Origin: Flagellimonas hadalis
GTDB lineage: Bacteria > Bacteroidota > Bacteroidia > Flavobacteriales > Flavobacteriaceae
Direction: 5' to 3'
Assembly (NCBI RefSeq): GCF_007785775.2
Contig: NZ_VNIK02000003.1
Location: forward strand, 293,478 to 357,477
DNA length: 64,000 nt
Below the pieces are notes generated by a model. The model was not told the origin of the DNA. It searched no databases and saw only the letters and a list, made by a program, of their open reading frames with translations. This document shows positions 25,617 to 34,212 of the stretch, piece after piece. The number at the start of each line of letters is the position of its first letter. Position 1 is the first letter of the stretch. The translations under genes and the position numbers were made by a program.

Positions 25617-25975
25617 TTTTCCTCGTTTTTGATGTTCTTCATGATCTCTTCCAATTCTTTCAGGCTGATGTCGTTCTTCTTCATAAAAAAGGACACCATG
25701 CTGGTGAAGGAGCCTTGGAAATACCCATCGACCAAGGTGTTCAAACGTTGGTTGCTGTACTCCTCCCTTTTCACCAAAGGAAAGTACACATGGCCCTTCC
25801 CTACCTTCTCATGGGACACAAAACCTTTGTCTTCCAATATCCTGACAATGGTGGAAACCGTATTATAGGCTGGTTTGGGTTCGGGCAATTCCTCCAGAAT
25901 TGCGGCCACATTGGCCTTTTTCAATTCCCAGAGCAATTGCATTACCTCTTCTTCTGCTTTGGTGAGCTGTTTCAT
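25613..25975 (-). CDS. BlaI/MecI/CopY-family repressor
   Basis: The frame opens with TTG at 25981, but ATG at 25975 gives the standard family start MKQLTKAEEEVMQLLW and a 120-residue protein. The winged helix (about 4-72) contains PEPKPAYNTVSTIVRILEDKGFV, nearly the same as in the first BlaI of this window (PEPKPATTTVATLLKRMADKGFV), so the two are paralogues. The gene overlaps the M56 start by 4 bp. Three palindromic operators lie immediately upstream, overlapping its promoter, which points to self-repression. Confidence 0.92.
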   Translation of the reverse strand: MKQLTKAEEEVMQLLWELKKANVAAILEELPEPKPAYNTVSTIVRILEDKGFVSHEKVGKGHVYFPLVKREEYSNQRLNTLVDGYFQGSFTSMVSFFMKKNDISLKELEEIMKNIKNEEK

Positions 25976-25979
25976 TTTC

Positions 25980-26046
25980 AACTAACTTTTTAGTTCAATA
26001 CGAAACAAATATAACTAAATATTTAGTTTAAACTAATTTTTTAGTT
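25980..26046 (-). promoter_or_regulatory. Triple BlaI-type operator and promoter
   Basis: Three 16-bp palindromes with identical arms AACTAA-N4-TTAGTT lie at 25980-25995, 26013-26028 (fully palindromic) and 26031-26046. The -7 element TATATTTG (minus strand, 26013-26006) falls between the first and second. The arms differ from the TCTACA-N2-TGTAGA arms of the first BlaI operon, so the two repressors should not cross-bind. Confidence 0.72.
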
Positions 26047-26157
26047 GAAAAATGGATAAAAAATCCGCCAGCGTAGTTTACTGGCGGATAATTGTTTGAC
26101 TTGAATACTACTTTTCACTAAAAATCAGAATGTTATATAAATGAAGTCAGGTCGAGC

Positions 26158-26238
26158 TGTCATATCGAGCGCAGTCGAGATGCGAGACCTCATTCAAAAA
26201 CAGAACACCAAAGCATCTCGACTGCGCTCGATATGACA
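26158..26238. repeat. Inverted-repeat element with 26-bp perfect arms
   Basis: The segment 26158-26183 is the exact reverse complement of 26213-26238, separated by 29 bp. Each arm contains the core TCGAGCGCAGTCGAGA or its complement. The element lies between the BlaI promoter and the 3' end of the TonB receptor gene, and an extra partial copy (GTCAGGTCGAG) abuts the left arm at 26146-26156. Confidence 0.88.
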
Positions 26239-26287
26239 ATTGCCAAAATCAACATCTTAAATTCATTTATACATCCAACTCTGTTAT

Positions 26288-28516
26288 TTAAAAAGTAACC
26301 GTAACCTTTCCTCTTAAATAGAATGGCGTTCCCGGTGTAAAATGGATTTCCTCAAAAGAAGTCGGCTCATTGAACAAACGGCTTTCGGTTGCAAATTGGG
26401 TCTCGTTCCATTCCGTATCGAACAGGTTCTCCACAATCAACCCAAACGTCCAATTCTTCACACTATAATTAAGGGTGGCGTCGGTAACAAAATAGCCTTC
26501 CGCCACGATGGAATTGTCTTCATTGGCCGGCCTATCATCAATATACCTGTAGTTCAATCCTCCCGAAAAGCCTTGATTGCTATTGCCCAACGTAACTCCG
26601 CCCACCATGGTAAAATCGGGTGCCAGAGGAATATAATCTTCGCCATCGGCCTCTTCGGTGCTTCGGGCATGGGTGTAATTGGCATCGGTGTAGAGATAAA
26701 GCCAATCCAAGGGTTGGTACCTCACCCCTACCTCAAGGCCCATTCTTCGGGTCTTTCCACTAGGTTCCACAATTCCGGCATCACCCACGTATACAAACTC
26801 CTGGTCCAGAAACAAGGTCCACAAAGTGGCGTTCAGCACCAATTTGTCCACAGGTTTGATGATCGTTCCCAAATCCACGCCATAAGCCGCGGGCAGGATG
26901 TCCTCCCCATTGTTGGCCACCACGACCCGAGTGTCGTTGGAGTGAAAGCCGATGCCCGTTTTCAAGAAGAATTGTGTGTTTTCCGTGGGGCTGTAAATGG
27001 TATTGAACTTGGGGCTGAAAGCCACCTTTTCCTCACTGCCGCTATCGTACAACTCGCTCATCTTGTTGATGTAATCGAACCGGAAATAATCCAGACGAAC
27101 AGCAGGTTCAAAGGTAAATTTTCCTGATTTGAAAGCCGCTCCCGCAAACGCGTAGCCGTTCATCTCATCCACGTCACCATAGGCCAAACGCTCCAGCAAT
27201 TCCTGGCGGTTCAAGGTGTGCGATAACTGGTTGTCGTCCACATTATCGTACCGAAAACCAATTCCCGCATTGTATTTGAACTCCATTCCGCCCAAATTGG
27301 CCGAATTGTCCTGATAAACCGTCTTGACACCTGCCATCAATCGGTCTTCAAACTGTTTGATCTGATCTCCGTTCACCGGGTCATCCAAGAAAAAGGTAAA
27401 ATTGGAATAGAGCTCAAAATCGTAATGGGACACAAACGCCATGGTATTGAGGGATTTTCCCGTCCCCAGATTTTTGCTGTGGTCCAAAACAAAGTTGGTT
27501 CGGCTGGTCTGCCCACCCTCGGTGTCATCAATCGCCCCGAAACGACCAATAAATCCTTGGTCCACAGCCCTTTGGGGAATCTGCCCCGAAGCATCCCATT
27601 TGCTGGAAAAGTGTGAAGCGGTCAACACCAATTCCTGTTCCCCGGGCAGCGCGTATCGGTATCTTCCCAAAACGTTGATGCGATTGAAGTTCTGCGGTGA
27701 ATCAAAAGGACCATCCGTCAAATACAGTTCGGAGGCCAGATAAGCATTGCTGTTCTCGCTGTCGATCACATTGAGCATGCCCATAAACCTTCTGGTGCCA
27801 AATTGGCCCACTTCTGTGGACAGCATGCTCTTGTCCAAACTTTTTCTCAGCTTCAGGTCCACATAACCGGCTGTATTGAAGTTGCCCTGTTCCGCATAGT
27901 AAGGCCCCTTTCCAAAGTTGACATTCTCGATGGTCTCCGGAATCACAAAGTGAAGGTCGGCATATCCCTGCCCGTGGGCATGGGAAACCATGTTCACCGG
28001 CATTCCGTCCACACTGATGGCCACGTCGGTACCGTGGTCCACATCAAATCCACGCAAGAAAATCTGTTCGGCCTTTCCTCCACCCGCGTGTTGACCAATG
28101 ATCAGGCCCGGTACCTTTCTCAAAATCTCTTGGGAAGATTTCACGGGATTGGTTTTCACGTCCACATCCACTACCCTGCTCAGGGCATTCACTTCCGACA
28201 CCAAAACCACTTGGTCCAAAGAAATGGAGCTCTCTTGAAGAACAATGGTCAGTGGATTTTGAAAGTCGGATGCACTCACCACCCGCGTCTGGGTGGCATA
28301 TCCCAATCGTGAAAAGTAAATCGTGTCGTTTACCGAAGTCCTGTCCAGCACAAAATGTCCTGTCCCGTCGGTGTGGCTGTGTTGGCCGCTGGTTTTGTTA
28401 AAAATTCCAGCGTCTTCCAATGGGGAACCCGATTCGTCAACCAGTTTTCCCTTGATGTTTTGTGCGGCAGCAATGCCCATGAACAGCATGCACAATGCCG
28501 CCATAAAATATTTCAT
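26288..28516 (-). CDS. TonB-dependent outer-membrane receptor
   Basis: A 742-residue receptor with a signal peptide (cleavage after MGIAAA, near residue 18), a carboxypeptidase-regulatory-like N-terminal domain (GKLVDESGSPLEDAGIFN), a plug with RKVPGLIIGQHAGGGKAEQIFLRGFD, and a 22-strand barrel ending in aromatic LRGKVTVTF. The plug opens with a degenerate TonB box region around VDVKTNPVKSSQEIL. It is encoded 114 bp after a His-rich small membrane protein on the same strand, which hints at a metal or metal-complex cargo. No SusD partner is present, so it is not a glycan receptor of the Sus kind. Confidence 0.9.
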   Translation of the reverse strand: MKYFMAALCMLFMGIAAAQNIKGKLVDESGSPLEDAGIFNKTSGQHSHTDGTGHFVLDRTSVNDTIYFSRLGYATQTRVVSASDFQNPLTIVLQESSISLDQVVLVSEVNALSRVVDVDVKTNPVKSSQEILRKVPGLIIGQHAGGGKAEQIFLRGFDVDHGTDVAISVDGMPVNMVSHAHGQGYADLHFVIPETIENVNFGKGPYYAEQGNFNTAGYVDLKLRKSLDKSMLSTEVGQFGTRRFMGMLNVIDSENSNAYLASELYLTDGPFDSPQNFNRINVLGRYRYALPGEQELVLTASHFSSKWDASGQIPQRAVDQGFIGRFGAIDDTEGGQTSRTNFVLDHSKNLGTGKSLNTMAFVSHYDFELYSNFTFFLDDPVNGDQIKQFEDRLMAGVKTVYQDNSANLGGMEFKYNAGIGFRYDNVDDNQLSHTLNRQELLERLAYGDVDEMNGYAFAGAAFKSGKFTFEPAVRLDYFRFDYINKMSELYDSGSEEKVAFSPKFNTIYSPTENTQFFLKTGIGFHSNDTRVVVANNGEDILPAAYGVDLGTIIKPVDKLVLNATLWTLFLDQEFVYVGDAGIVEPSGKTRRMGLEVGVRYQPLDWLYLYTDANYTHARSTEEADGEDYIPLAPDFTMVGGVTLGNSNQGFSGGLNYRYIDDRPANEDNSIVAEGYFVTDATLNYSVKNWTFGLIVENLFDTEWNETQFATESRLFNEPTSFEEIHFTPGTPFYLRGKVTVTF

Positions 28517-28630
28517 GTCGTTGTCTTTTAATTTGATTTGTGTAAATAAGTCTGAACAATACGTAAGCTAGACCTTGCTTCATTGAAGTATTGATGAAGC
28601 CTGTTCGTTAAAATTTTGGTCTGGCCGATT

Positions 28631-29071
28631 TCAGCTATGCCGTGGAGGAGGTGTAGTCACACTTTGTGACCAAAAAGAAGTTATGCATTGATAAACCCAA
28701 TTGCTATCACTAATTGGCAAGGTTTTCACTTCGGATGTACTACGGGCTTTTTGAACAAAATGTTTGTCCAACTTTAGACTGATCCCGCCCTTGGACCCTT
28801 GTTCATCAGGCTGATTGGCCTCAAGCAAATCCTTTAAAGCTTCCAACGCTTCGTGGGAGTGGCCCGCCATGGCCTCCAAAGAAGAATAATCAATGGCTTC
28901 ATGGTCAGAGGCAAAACTATGGTGGTGCGTTTCTGGGGACATTATGTGGGAGACCTCGTGCAGCATTTCCAACACCAATCCGTTAAAAAGTCCGAGCAAA
29001 TAAAACAGGCATAGGGAAACACATCCCATTTGGATGAGCCCTTTTTTCACCTGTGGTTTGCTTCTTTTCAC
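28631..29071 (-). CDS. His-rich small membrane protein, function unknown
   Basis: A 146-residue protein starting with GTG at 29071 (ATG 14 codons in is an alternative). One hydrophobic helix (about 13-36) is followed by a His-rich stretch, HEVSHIMSPETHHHSFASDHE, more His near 70, and a C-terminus ending PPPRHS. The His content and its place directly before the TonB receptor gene suggest a metal-binding partner, much like the small proteins found beside copper, zinc or cobalt receptors in Bacteroidota. This is inference from context; no family is recognised. Confidence 0.7.
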   Translation of the reverse strand: MKRSKPQVKKGLIQMGCVSLCLFYLLGLFNGLVLEMLHEVSHIMSPETHHHSFASDHEAIDYSSLEAMAGHSHEALEALKDLLEANQPDEQGSKGGISLKLDKHFVQKARSTSEVKTLPISDSNWVYQCITSFWSQSVTTPPPRHS

Positions 29072-29129
29072 CTTTGGAAATTGTCCTCAAATCTACTTAT
29101 GAAATTTTAAAAGTCAGGGATTTATTTCA

Positions 29130-29159
29130 TTTGTTTGTAACATTTCTCAGCTACATTTG
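29130..29159 (+). promoter_or_regulatory. Promoter of the DUF456 gene
   Basis: TTTG (29130-29133) and TACATTTG (29152-29159) with an 18-bp spacer match the Bacteroidota promoter pattern, 20 bp before the ATG. Confidence 0.55.
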
Positions 29160-29179
29160 TCTAACTGTAAAACAAGACC

Positions 29180-29692
29180 ATGGATATTGTTTTGCTCATT
29201 TTAGGGTTTCTGTTGATGTTGGTCGGGATATTGGGCAGTTTTTTGCCCGTGCTTCCCGGTCCTCCCTTGAGTTGGGTCGGACTGCTGTTGCTCTATTTGA
29301 CCAAAGCAGTACCCGATAATTGGTGGGTACTTGGCATCACCTTGGCCATTGCCTTGACCATCACCGTTTTGGACTATGTAATTCCTGCCATGGGCACCAA
29401 ACGGTTCGGGGGTAGCAAAGCAGGCATGTGGGGTACGATTGTGGGCCTGCTCGTCGCCATTTTTGTTCCCATTTTTGGCCCATTCGGAATCATCATTTGG
29501 CCATTTATCGGAGCTTTGGTGGGCGAATTGCTGAACAAGGCCAATAAAGAAACTGCCTTGAAGGCGGCTTTTGGTTCTTTTTTGGGATTTTTGACAGGCA
29601 CCTTTATGAAATTGGTGCTGACCATCGTCTATGCCATTTTCTACGTGTACATTGCCGTGAAATATGCGGGCGACCTGTTCACGTTTAGTTAG
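29180..29692 (+). CDS. DUF456 membrane protein
   Basis: A 170-residue hydrophobic protein with about five helices and the DUF456 signature: GILGSFLPVLPGPPLSWVGLLLL near the start, then a Gly-rich GTKRFGGSKAGMWGTIVGL and GPFGIIIWPFIGALVGELL. These Gly-zipper-like segments are typical of the family, whose role is unknown. The end overlaps the convergent nitroreductase gene by 4 bp. Confidence 0.9.
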   Translation: MDIVLLILGFLLMLVGILGSFLPVLPGPPLSWVGLLLLYLTKAVPDNWWVLGITLAIALTITVLDYVIPAMGTKRFGGSKAGMWGTIVGLLVAIFVPIFGPFGIIIWPFIGALVGELLNKANKETALKAAFGSFLGFLTGTFMKLVLTIVYAIFYVYIAVKYAGDLFTFS

Positions 29693-30243
29693 TCGAACCA
29701 CTCCACTTTTTCATCGATGGGCGTTCTTTCGGATGGGATTACCTCTCCATCAAAATAACCCATATAGAAAAAGCCCAAACATCGTTCGCCCTCCTTCAAA
29801 TCGAAAAACTCACCCATAAACTTGATGAGTCCGGGCGAAGACCAATAACTCCCAATCCCCAGCTCGGTACAGCACAACCACATATTTTGTACCGCCATGG
29901 CTGTTGAAGCAATTTCTTCCCATTCGGGCAAACTTTCTTTGGGATCTCGCTGCATGCAGATGGCAATCACTGCAGCGGAACGTGCAGGGTTCTCCTGTAA
30001 TTTATTGATGGTGACCTGTTTCGGTTTGGGGTCCACCTCCTGATACTTTTCGGAAAGGAACACGCCCATTTCATCCTTTTTTTTGCCCGTCAACACCTTA
30101 AAACGCCAGGGCTCCGTTTTCTTATGGGTCGGGGCCCAATTGGCCGCTTCCAAAATTTTTTCCAAATCTTCCTTGGCAATGGGTTTATCGTTGTATTGAA
30201 CGGGAAAAATACTTCTCCGTTCCTTGATGAGATTAAAAATCAT
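29689..30243 (-). CDS. Nitroreductase-family flavoprotein
   Basis: A 184-residue FMN-dependent oxidoreductase. RRSIFPVQYNDKPIAKEDLEKILEAANWAPTHKKTEPWRFKVL is the flavin-binding N-terminus of the short nitroreductase group, and SYWSSPGL and FFYMGYFDGE complete the fold. Members reduce nitro compounds, quinones or enones using NAD(P)H; the native substrate is not clear. It stands apart from the LysR gene by 48 bp on the same strand and could be its downstream neighbour in one transcript. Confidence 0.9.
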   Translation of the reverse strand: MIFNLIKERRSIFPVQYNDKPIAKEDLEKILEAANWAPTHKKTEPWRFKVLTGKKKDEMGVFLSEKYQEVDPKPKQVTINKLQENPARSAAVIAICMQRDPKESLPEWEEIASTAMAVQNMWLCCTELGIGSYWSSPGLIKFMGEFFDLKEGERCLGFFYMGYFDGEVIPSERTPIDEKVEWFD

Positions 30244-30291
30244 ACTGCTTCTTTACGTTGAATTCCAAAGTTACGCCCCAAAACCTTGCCG

Positions 30292-31179
30292 TCATAATTT
30301 TTGAAGCAAGTCCATACATTTTTGAAGCGCAGGATTCCGATTATCGGTCTTCCAGACCATGCTCAAGATGGCTCGTTGCTTTATGTTTTTCATTTCGATG
30401 AACTTCACCTTCATCTGAAACCCATACTGAAGTGTGGTGGGTACAATGGCAATGCCCAATTTATTCTCCACCAGTTTAAAAATGGTCTGCGCATGTACCG
30501 ACTTGTGTGACACTTTCGGAACAAACCCACTATCCTCACAAATACTAAGCACCGTATCGTAGTACATGGGACTATAATCTTGGGAAAACAGGATAAAATC
30601 CTCATCCGCCACTTGCTTGATGCCCTTAAAATTCACTTCATCCAAAGGATGGTTCTCCGGCAGCACCAAGGAAAAGGTGTCCTCAAAAACGGGTTTTACC
30701 TCCAGCCCTGTGGGCACGCGTGACAATCGGACAAAACCCAAATCCAATCGATCCGCCAAGATGGCATTGATTTGTGCCCGGTTGGAAAGTTCCTCCAAAG
30801 TCGTATGAACCGTTGGAAACTTTTTCTTCAATTCCAGCAATAAATTGGGCACCACATTTTGCATGGCCGAACCCAAAAAACCGATACGCACCTCTCCCAA
30901 TTGTCCCTCTCCGATAAGTTTCACCTGCTTTTTGGTCTGTTCCAGATGGTTCAATATAAATTCCACCTCTTTCTTTAAAAACTCACCCGCTGGAGTTAGG
31001 CTAACCTTTTTCTTGTCCCTCACAAACAGTTGTGTCTCCAAAATCTCCTCCATCTGTTTGATCTGTGTGCTCAAACCCGGTTGGGAAATAAAAAGTTTTT
31101 CAGCCGCCTTTCTATAGTGAAGCTCTTCAGCGACGGCCAAAAAATAGATGAAGTGTCGAAGTTCTATTTGATAATTCAT
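30292..31179 (-). CDS. LysR-family transcriptional regulator
   Basis: A 295-residue regulator: the N-terminal winged helix (MNYQIELRHFIYFLAVAEELHYRKAAEKLFISQPGLSTQIKQME) and a periplasmic-binding-protein-like effector domain from about 90. It is divergent from the hut operon across a 216-bp region, the usual layout for a LysR regulator of an adjacent catabolic operon, so histidine, urocanate or a related ligand is a fair guess. A 9-bp inverted repeat (31178-31207) covers its start codon, suggesting self-control. Confidence 0.93.
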   Translation of the reverse strand: MNYQIELRHFIYFLAVAEELHYRKAAEKLFISQPGLSTQIKQMEEILETQLFVRDKKKVSLTPAGEFLKKEVEFILNHLEQTKKQVKLIGEGQLGEVRIGFLGSAMQNVVPNLLLELKKKFPTVHTTLEELSNRAQINAILADRLDLGFVRLSRVPTGLEVKPVFEDTFSLVLPENHPLDEVNFKGIKQVADEDFILFSQDYSPMYYDTVLSICEDSGFVPKVSHKSVHAQTIFKLVENKLGIAIVPTTLQYGFQMKVKFIEMKNIKQRAILSMVWKTDNRNPALQKCMDLLQKL

Positions 31180-31207
31180 ACTTATTGATTATTACAAAAA
31201 TAAGTAT
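31178..31207. promoter_or_regulatory. Inverted repeat, candidate LysR operator
   Basis: ATACTTATT (31178-31186) and AATAAGTAT (31199-31207) are exact inverted repeats with a 12-bp gap. They cover the LysR start codon and its probable -7 element (TATTTTTG, minus strand, 31202-31195), and lie next to the -33 region of the hutH promoter. Confidence 0.55.
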
Positions 31208-31238
31208 TGGTAATTATTAAACCTAATTGATACTTTTG
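31207..31238 (+). promoter_or_regulatory. Promoter of the hut operon
   Basis: TTG (31207-31209) and TACTTTTG (31231-31238) with a 21-bp spacer fit the Bacteroidota consensus. The expected start near 31245 leaves a leader of about 150 nt that contains the inverted repeat at 31271-31345. Confidence 0.55.
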
Positions 31239-31270
31239 AATAACCGTGATTAATCATCTAAGCGAAAAGC

Positions 31271-31345
31271 TGTCAGGTCGAGCGCAGTCGAGACCCATTT
31301 TGAAACTTTGAGTCCATTAACTTCTCGACTCCGCTCGAAGTGACA
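31271..31345. repeat. Inverted-repeat element in the hutH leader
   Basis: Copies at 31271-31294 and 31322-31345 are oppositely oriented members of the TCGAGCGCAGTCGAGAC family; the right copy has a G-to-C change in the core (CTCCGC). Transcribed, the pair would form a long hairpin in the hutH leader. Confidence 0.85.
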
Positions 31346-31395
31346 ATTTACCGTGATTGATTGCGAACAATCAATTAAGAAACTAATCTAAAAAC

Positions 31396-32973
31396 ATGGC
31401 TACAGACCGAACATTTCACTTTGGCGAAGACCATTTGACCGCAAGCATAGCTTTGGGCATGGCCCATCGCACCATCAAAGGTATGTTTTCCGATGAATGC
31501 CTCAAAAATGTAAATGCCAGTCACCAACGCGTTCAGCGTATCGTGGAAAGAGGAGATACAGTATACGGCATCAACACTGGATTTGGTCCTTTGTGCAATA
31601 CCAAGATTTCCAAAGCCGACACCAAAATTTTGCAATCCAACATATTAAAAAGCCATAGCGTAGGGGTGGGCGAACCTATTTCCACCGAATTGGCCAAAAT
31701 CATGCTGATCCTGAAAATCCATGCCTTGGCAAAAGGCTACTCGGGTATTGCCGAAACCACTTTGCAGCGCATGCTATGGCATTTGGAAAACGATGCCATT
31801 CCTGTGGTTCCTTCGCAAGGCTCGGTTGGAGCATCAGGGGATTTGGCCCCGCTGTCCCATTTGTTTTTGCCTTTGATAGGTTTGGGGAAAGTAAAATATC
31901 AAGGAAAAACCATCACCACCCAAGAATTATTTCAAAAAATGGGATTGAACCCATTGGAATTGGGGCCCAAGGAAGGTCTCGCTTTGATCAACGGAACCCA
32001 ATTTATCGCTGCACACGGCGTGATGGTCGTCCACAAATTACAGCATTGCCTTCGACAGGCAGACATTATCGGTGCCATGATGCTCGAAGGACTGCAAGGT
32101 TCCATGAAGCCTTTTTTTGAGGAATTGCACCAACTTCGTCCGTTCAAAGGGAACCAACATGTCGCGGGAAGAATTCGAACCCTACTGCAAGGTTCCGAGA
32201 TTTTGGAAGACCATATCGATTGCGAACGGGTGCAAGATCCCTACTCTTTGCGCTGTATGCCACAAGTGCACGGTGCATCCCGAAATGCTTGGCTCCATCT
32301 AAAAGAATTGTTGGAAATCGAACTCAACTCTGTGACCGATAACCCCGTGATCATTGATGACGAACTCACCATCAGTGGCGGAAATTTCCACGGGCAACCC
32401 TTGGCCATGGCCTTGGATTATGCTGCTTTGGCCGCTTCGGAAATTGGAAACATATCAGACCGGCGTATCTATCTGGCCCTCGAAGGCAATAGCCCTGGTG
32501 TTCCCAAGTTGTTGATGAACGATACCGGAATCAATTCGGGCTATATGATCTTACAATACACCTCCGCAGCATTGGCCAGTGAAAACAAAAGTTTGTGTTT
32601 TCCAGCTAGCGCCGATAGCATTCCCACCTCATTGGGACAGGAAGACCATGTGAGCATGGGTTCCATCAGCGGTAGAAAGGCATTACAGATCATCGAAAAT
32701 GTGGAAAAGATATTGGCCATCGAATTGTTGACGGCAGCCCAGGCCTTCGAGTACAGAAAACCCTTAAAATCGGGGATTCTGTTGGATGAAATCCATACCT
32801 TCCTGAGAACCAAGGTTGCTTTTGCCGAAAACGACCGTGTCTTTGCCGATGACATTGAAACAGGAATTGAAATCATCCAAAATGGGGAAATCATCAATTT
32901 GGTAGACCGGATTATGGAGGAGAAACAACTGAAGTGGAACACCCCACATCTTGATGAATTTGAAACATACTAG
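31396..32973 (+). CDS. hutH: Histidine ammonia-lyase
   Basis: A 525-residue enzyme that removes ammonia from L-histidine to give urocanate, the first step of histidine catabolism. The MIO cofactor triad Ala146-Ser147-Gly148 lies in QGSVGASGDLAPLSH; YGINTGFG (57-64) carries the catalytic Tyr. The late signatures FPASADSIPTSLGQEDHVSMG and SVTDNPVI fit. It is the first gene of hutH-I-U-G and ends 1 bp before hutI. ATG at 31396 is the natural start. Confidence 0.97.
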   Translation: MATDRTFHFGEDHLTASIALGMAHRTIKGMFSDECLKNVNASHQRVQRIVERGDTVYGINTGFGPLCNTKISKADTKILQSNILKSHSVGVGEPISTELAKIMLILKIHALAKGYSGIAETTLQRMLWHLENDAIPVVPSQGSVGASGDLAPLSHLFLPLIGLGKVKYQGKTITTQELFQKMGLNPLELGPKEGLALINGTQFIAAHGVMVVHKLQHCLRQADIIGAMMLEGLQGSMKPFFEELHQLRPFKGNQHVAGRIRTLLQGSEILEDHIDCERVQDPYSLRCMPQVHGASRNAWLHLKELLEIELNSVTDNPVIIDDELTISGGNFHGQPLAMALDYAALAASEIGNISDRRIYLALEGNSPGVPKLLMNDTGINSGYMILQYTSAALASENKSLCFPASADSIPTSLGQEDHVSMGSISGRKALQIIENVEKILAIELLTAAQAFEYRKPLKSGILLDEIHTFLRTKVAFAENDRVFADDIETGIEIIQNGEIINLVDRIMEEKQLKWNTPHLDEFETY

Positions 32974-32974
32974 C

Positions 32975-34201
32975 ATGAACAGACCACTATTGATAGGACC
33001 CTTTGCCCAATTACTCCCCATGACGGGACTCCCATTAAAAGGAGCGCTCAAAGATGAGCAACTGCCCATCATTGAACGTGGGGGCATTTTGGTTTCCGAA
33101 GGAAAAATTCTCAAACTCGGTGTTTTTGACGAGTTGAAATCCGATGATGTCGACATCCACCCAATCGAAAGAGCACAGGTTTGCCTGCCCGGATTTGTAG
33201 ACTCGCACACCCATATCTGTTTTGGGGGCACACGCGCTCGGGATTACGCCTATCGGAATGCTGGAAAAACCTATTTGGAGATTGCCAAAGCCGGTGGCGG
33301 TATCTGGGACACCGTTACCCAGACCCGAAAAGCATCACAAGATGAATTGGTTGAAGGGATTGTTTCCAGAAGTAAAAAGCATCTGAAAAATGGTGTCACC
33401 ACCATCGAGGTAAAAAGTGGTTACGGTCTTTCTGTGGATGAAGAATTGAAAATGCTACGCGCTATCCAACACGCCAATGCAATTATTAACGCCTCTTTGA
33501 TACCGACCTGTTTAGCTGCCCACATGAAACCCAAAGATTGGAATAAGGACAAAAGTTATTTGGACGTAATCATCAATGAATTGTTTCCCATCATCAAGGC
33601 TGAAAACTTGGCCCGCCGTGTGGATGCCTTTGTGGAGGAAAGTGCTTTTTCCCCAGAGGAAATCAAACCCTATTTCCAAAAAGCCAAAGAAATGGGCTTC
33701 GACATTACCGTGCACGCAGACCAATTTACCACGGGCGGCAGTCAGGTTGCAGTAGATTTTGGAGCAGTAAGCGCCGACCATTTGGAAGCCAGTACCGAAA
33801 AAGAGATTCAATTGCTAGCCAAGAGCAATACCATTGCCACAGCTTTGCCCGGGGCATCCATTGGTTTGGGATGCGCCTACACGCCAGCACGGAAAATTTT
33901 GGATGCCGGTGGCGCATTGTCCATCGCCAGCGACCATAATCCAGGTTCTGCCCCCATGGGTGACCTATTGACCCAAGCCAGTATTTTGGGCACTTTTGAA
34001 AAATTGTCCAACACCGAGGTTTTGGCTGGCATCACTTATAGGGCCGCAGCAGCTTTGCGTTTGACAGACAGAGGAAAACTAGAAACCGGCGCACAGGCCG
34101 ACTTTGCTATTTTCCCAACGGATAACTACCAAGAAATCACCTATCATCAGGGGCAAATGAAACCCAGTGAAGTCTGGAAAAAAGGAACGCCCATCCATTA
34201 A
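32975..34201 (+). CDS. hutI: Imidazolonepropionase
   Basis: An amidohydrolase of 408 residues that opens the imidazolone ring to N-formimino-glutamate. The frame extends upstream into hutH, but ATG at 32975, 1 bp after the hutH stop, is the likely start (MNRPLLIGP). Metal ligands are in GFVDSHTHICFGG (HxH) and TVHADQF; EVKSGYGLSVDEELK binds substrate, and SDHNPGSAP holds the catalytic Asp. It is the third step of the pathway although encoded second. Confidence 0.96.
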   Translation: MNRPLLIGPFAQLLPMTGLPLKGALKDEQLPIIERGGILVSEGKILKLGVFDELKSDDVDIHPIERAQVCLPGFVDSHTHICFGGTRARDYAYRNAGKTYLEIAKAGGGIWDTVTQTRKASQDELVEGIVSRSKKHLKNGVTTIEVKSGYGLSVDEELKMLRAIQHANAIINASLIPTCLAAHMKPKDWNKDKSYLDVIINELFPIIKAENLARRVDAFVEESAFSPEEIKPYFQKAKEMGFDITVHADQFTTGGSQVAVDFGAVSADHLEASTEKEIQLLAKSNTIATALPGASIGLGCAYTPARKILDAGGALSIASDHNPGSAPMGDLLTQASILGTFEKLSNTEVLAGITYRAAAALRLTDRGKLETGAQADFAIFPTDNYQEITYHQGQMKPSEVWKKGTPIH

Positions 34202-34212
34202 AACATTGCATC

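Noticed and set aside
26100..26290. CRISPR-like appearance of repeated 20-26-bp units
   Set aside because: The units are inverted pairs scattered singly through the window, without regular spacers or cas genes, so they are palindromic elements, not an array.
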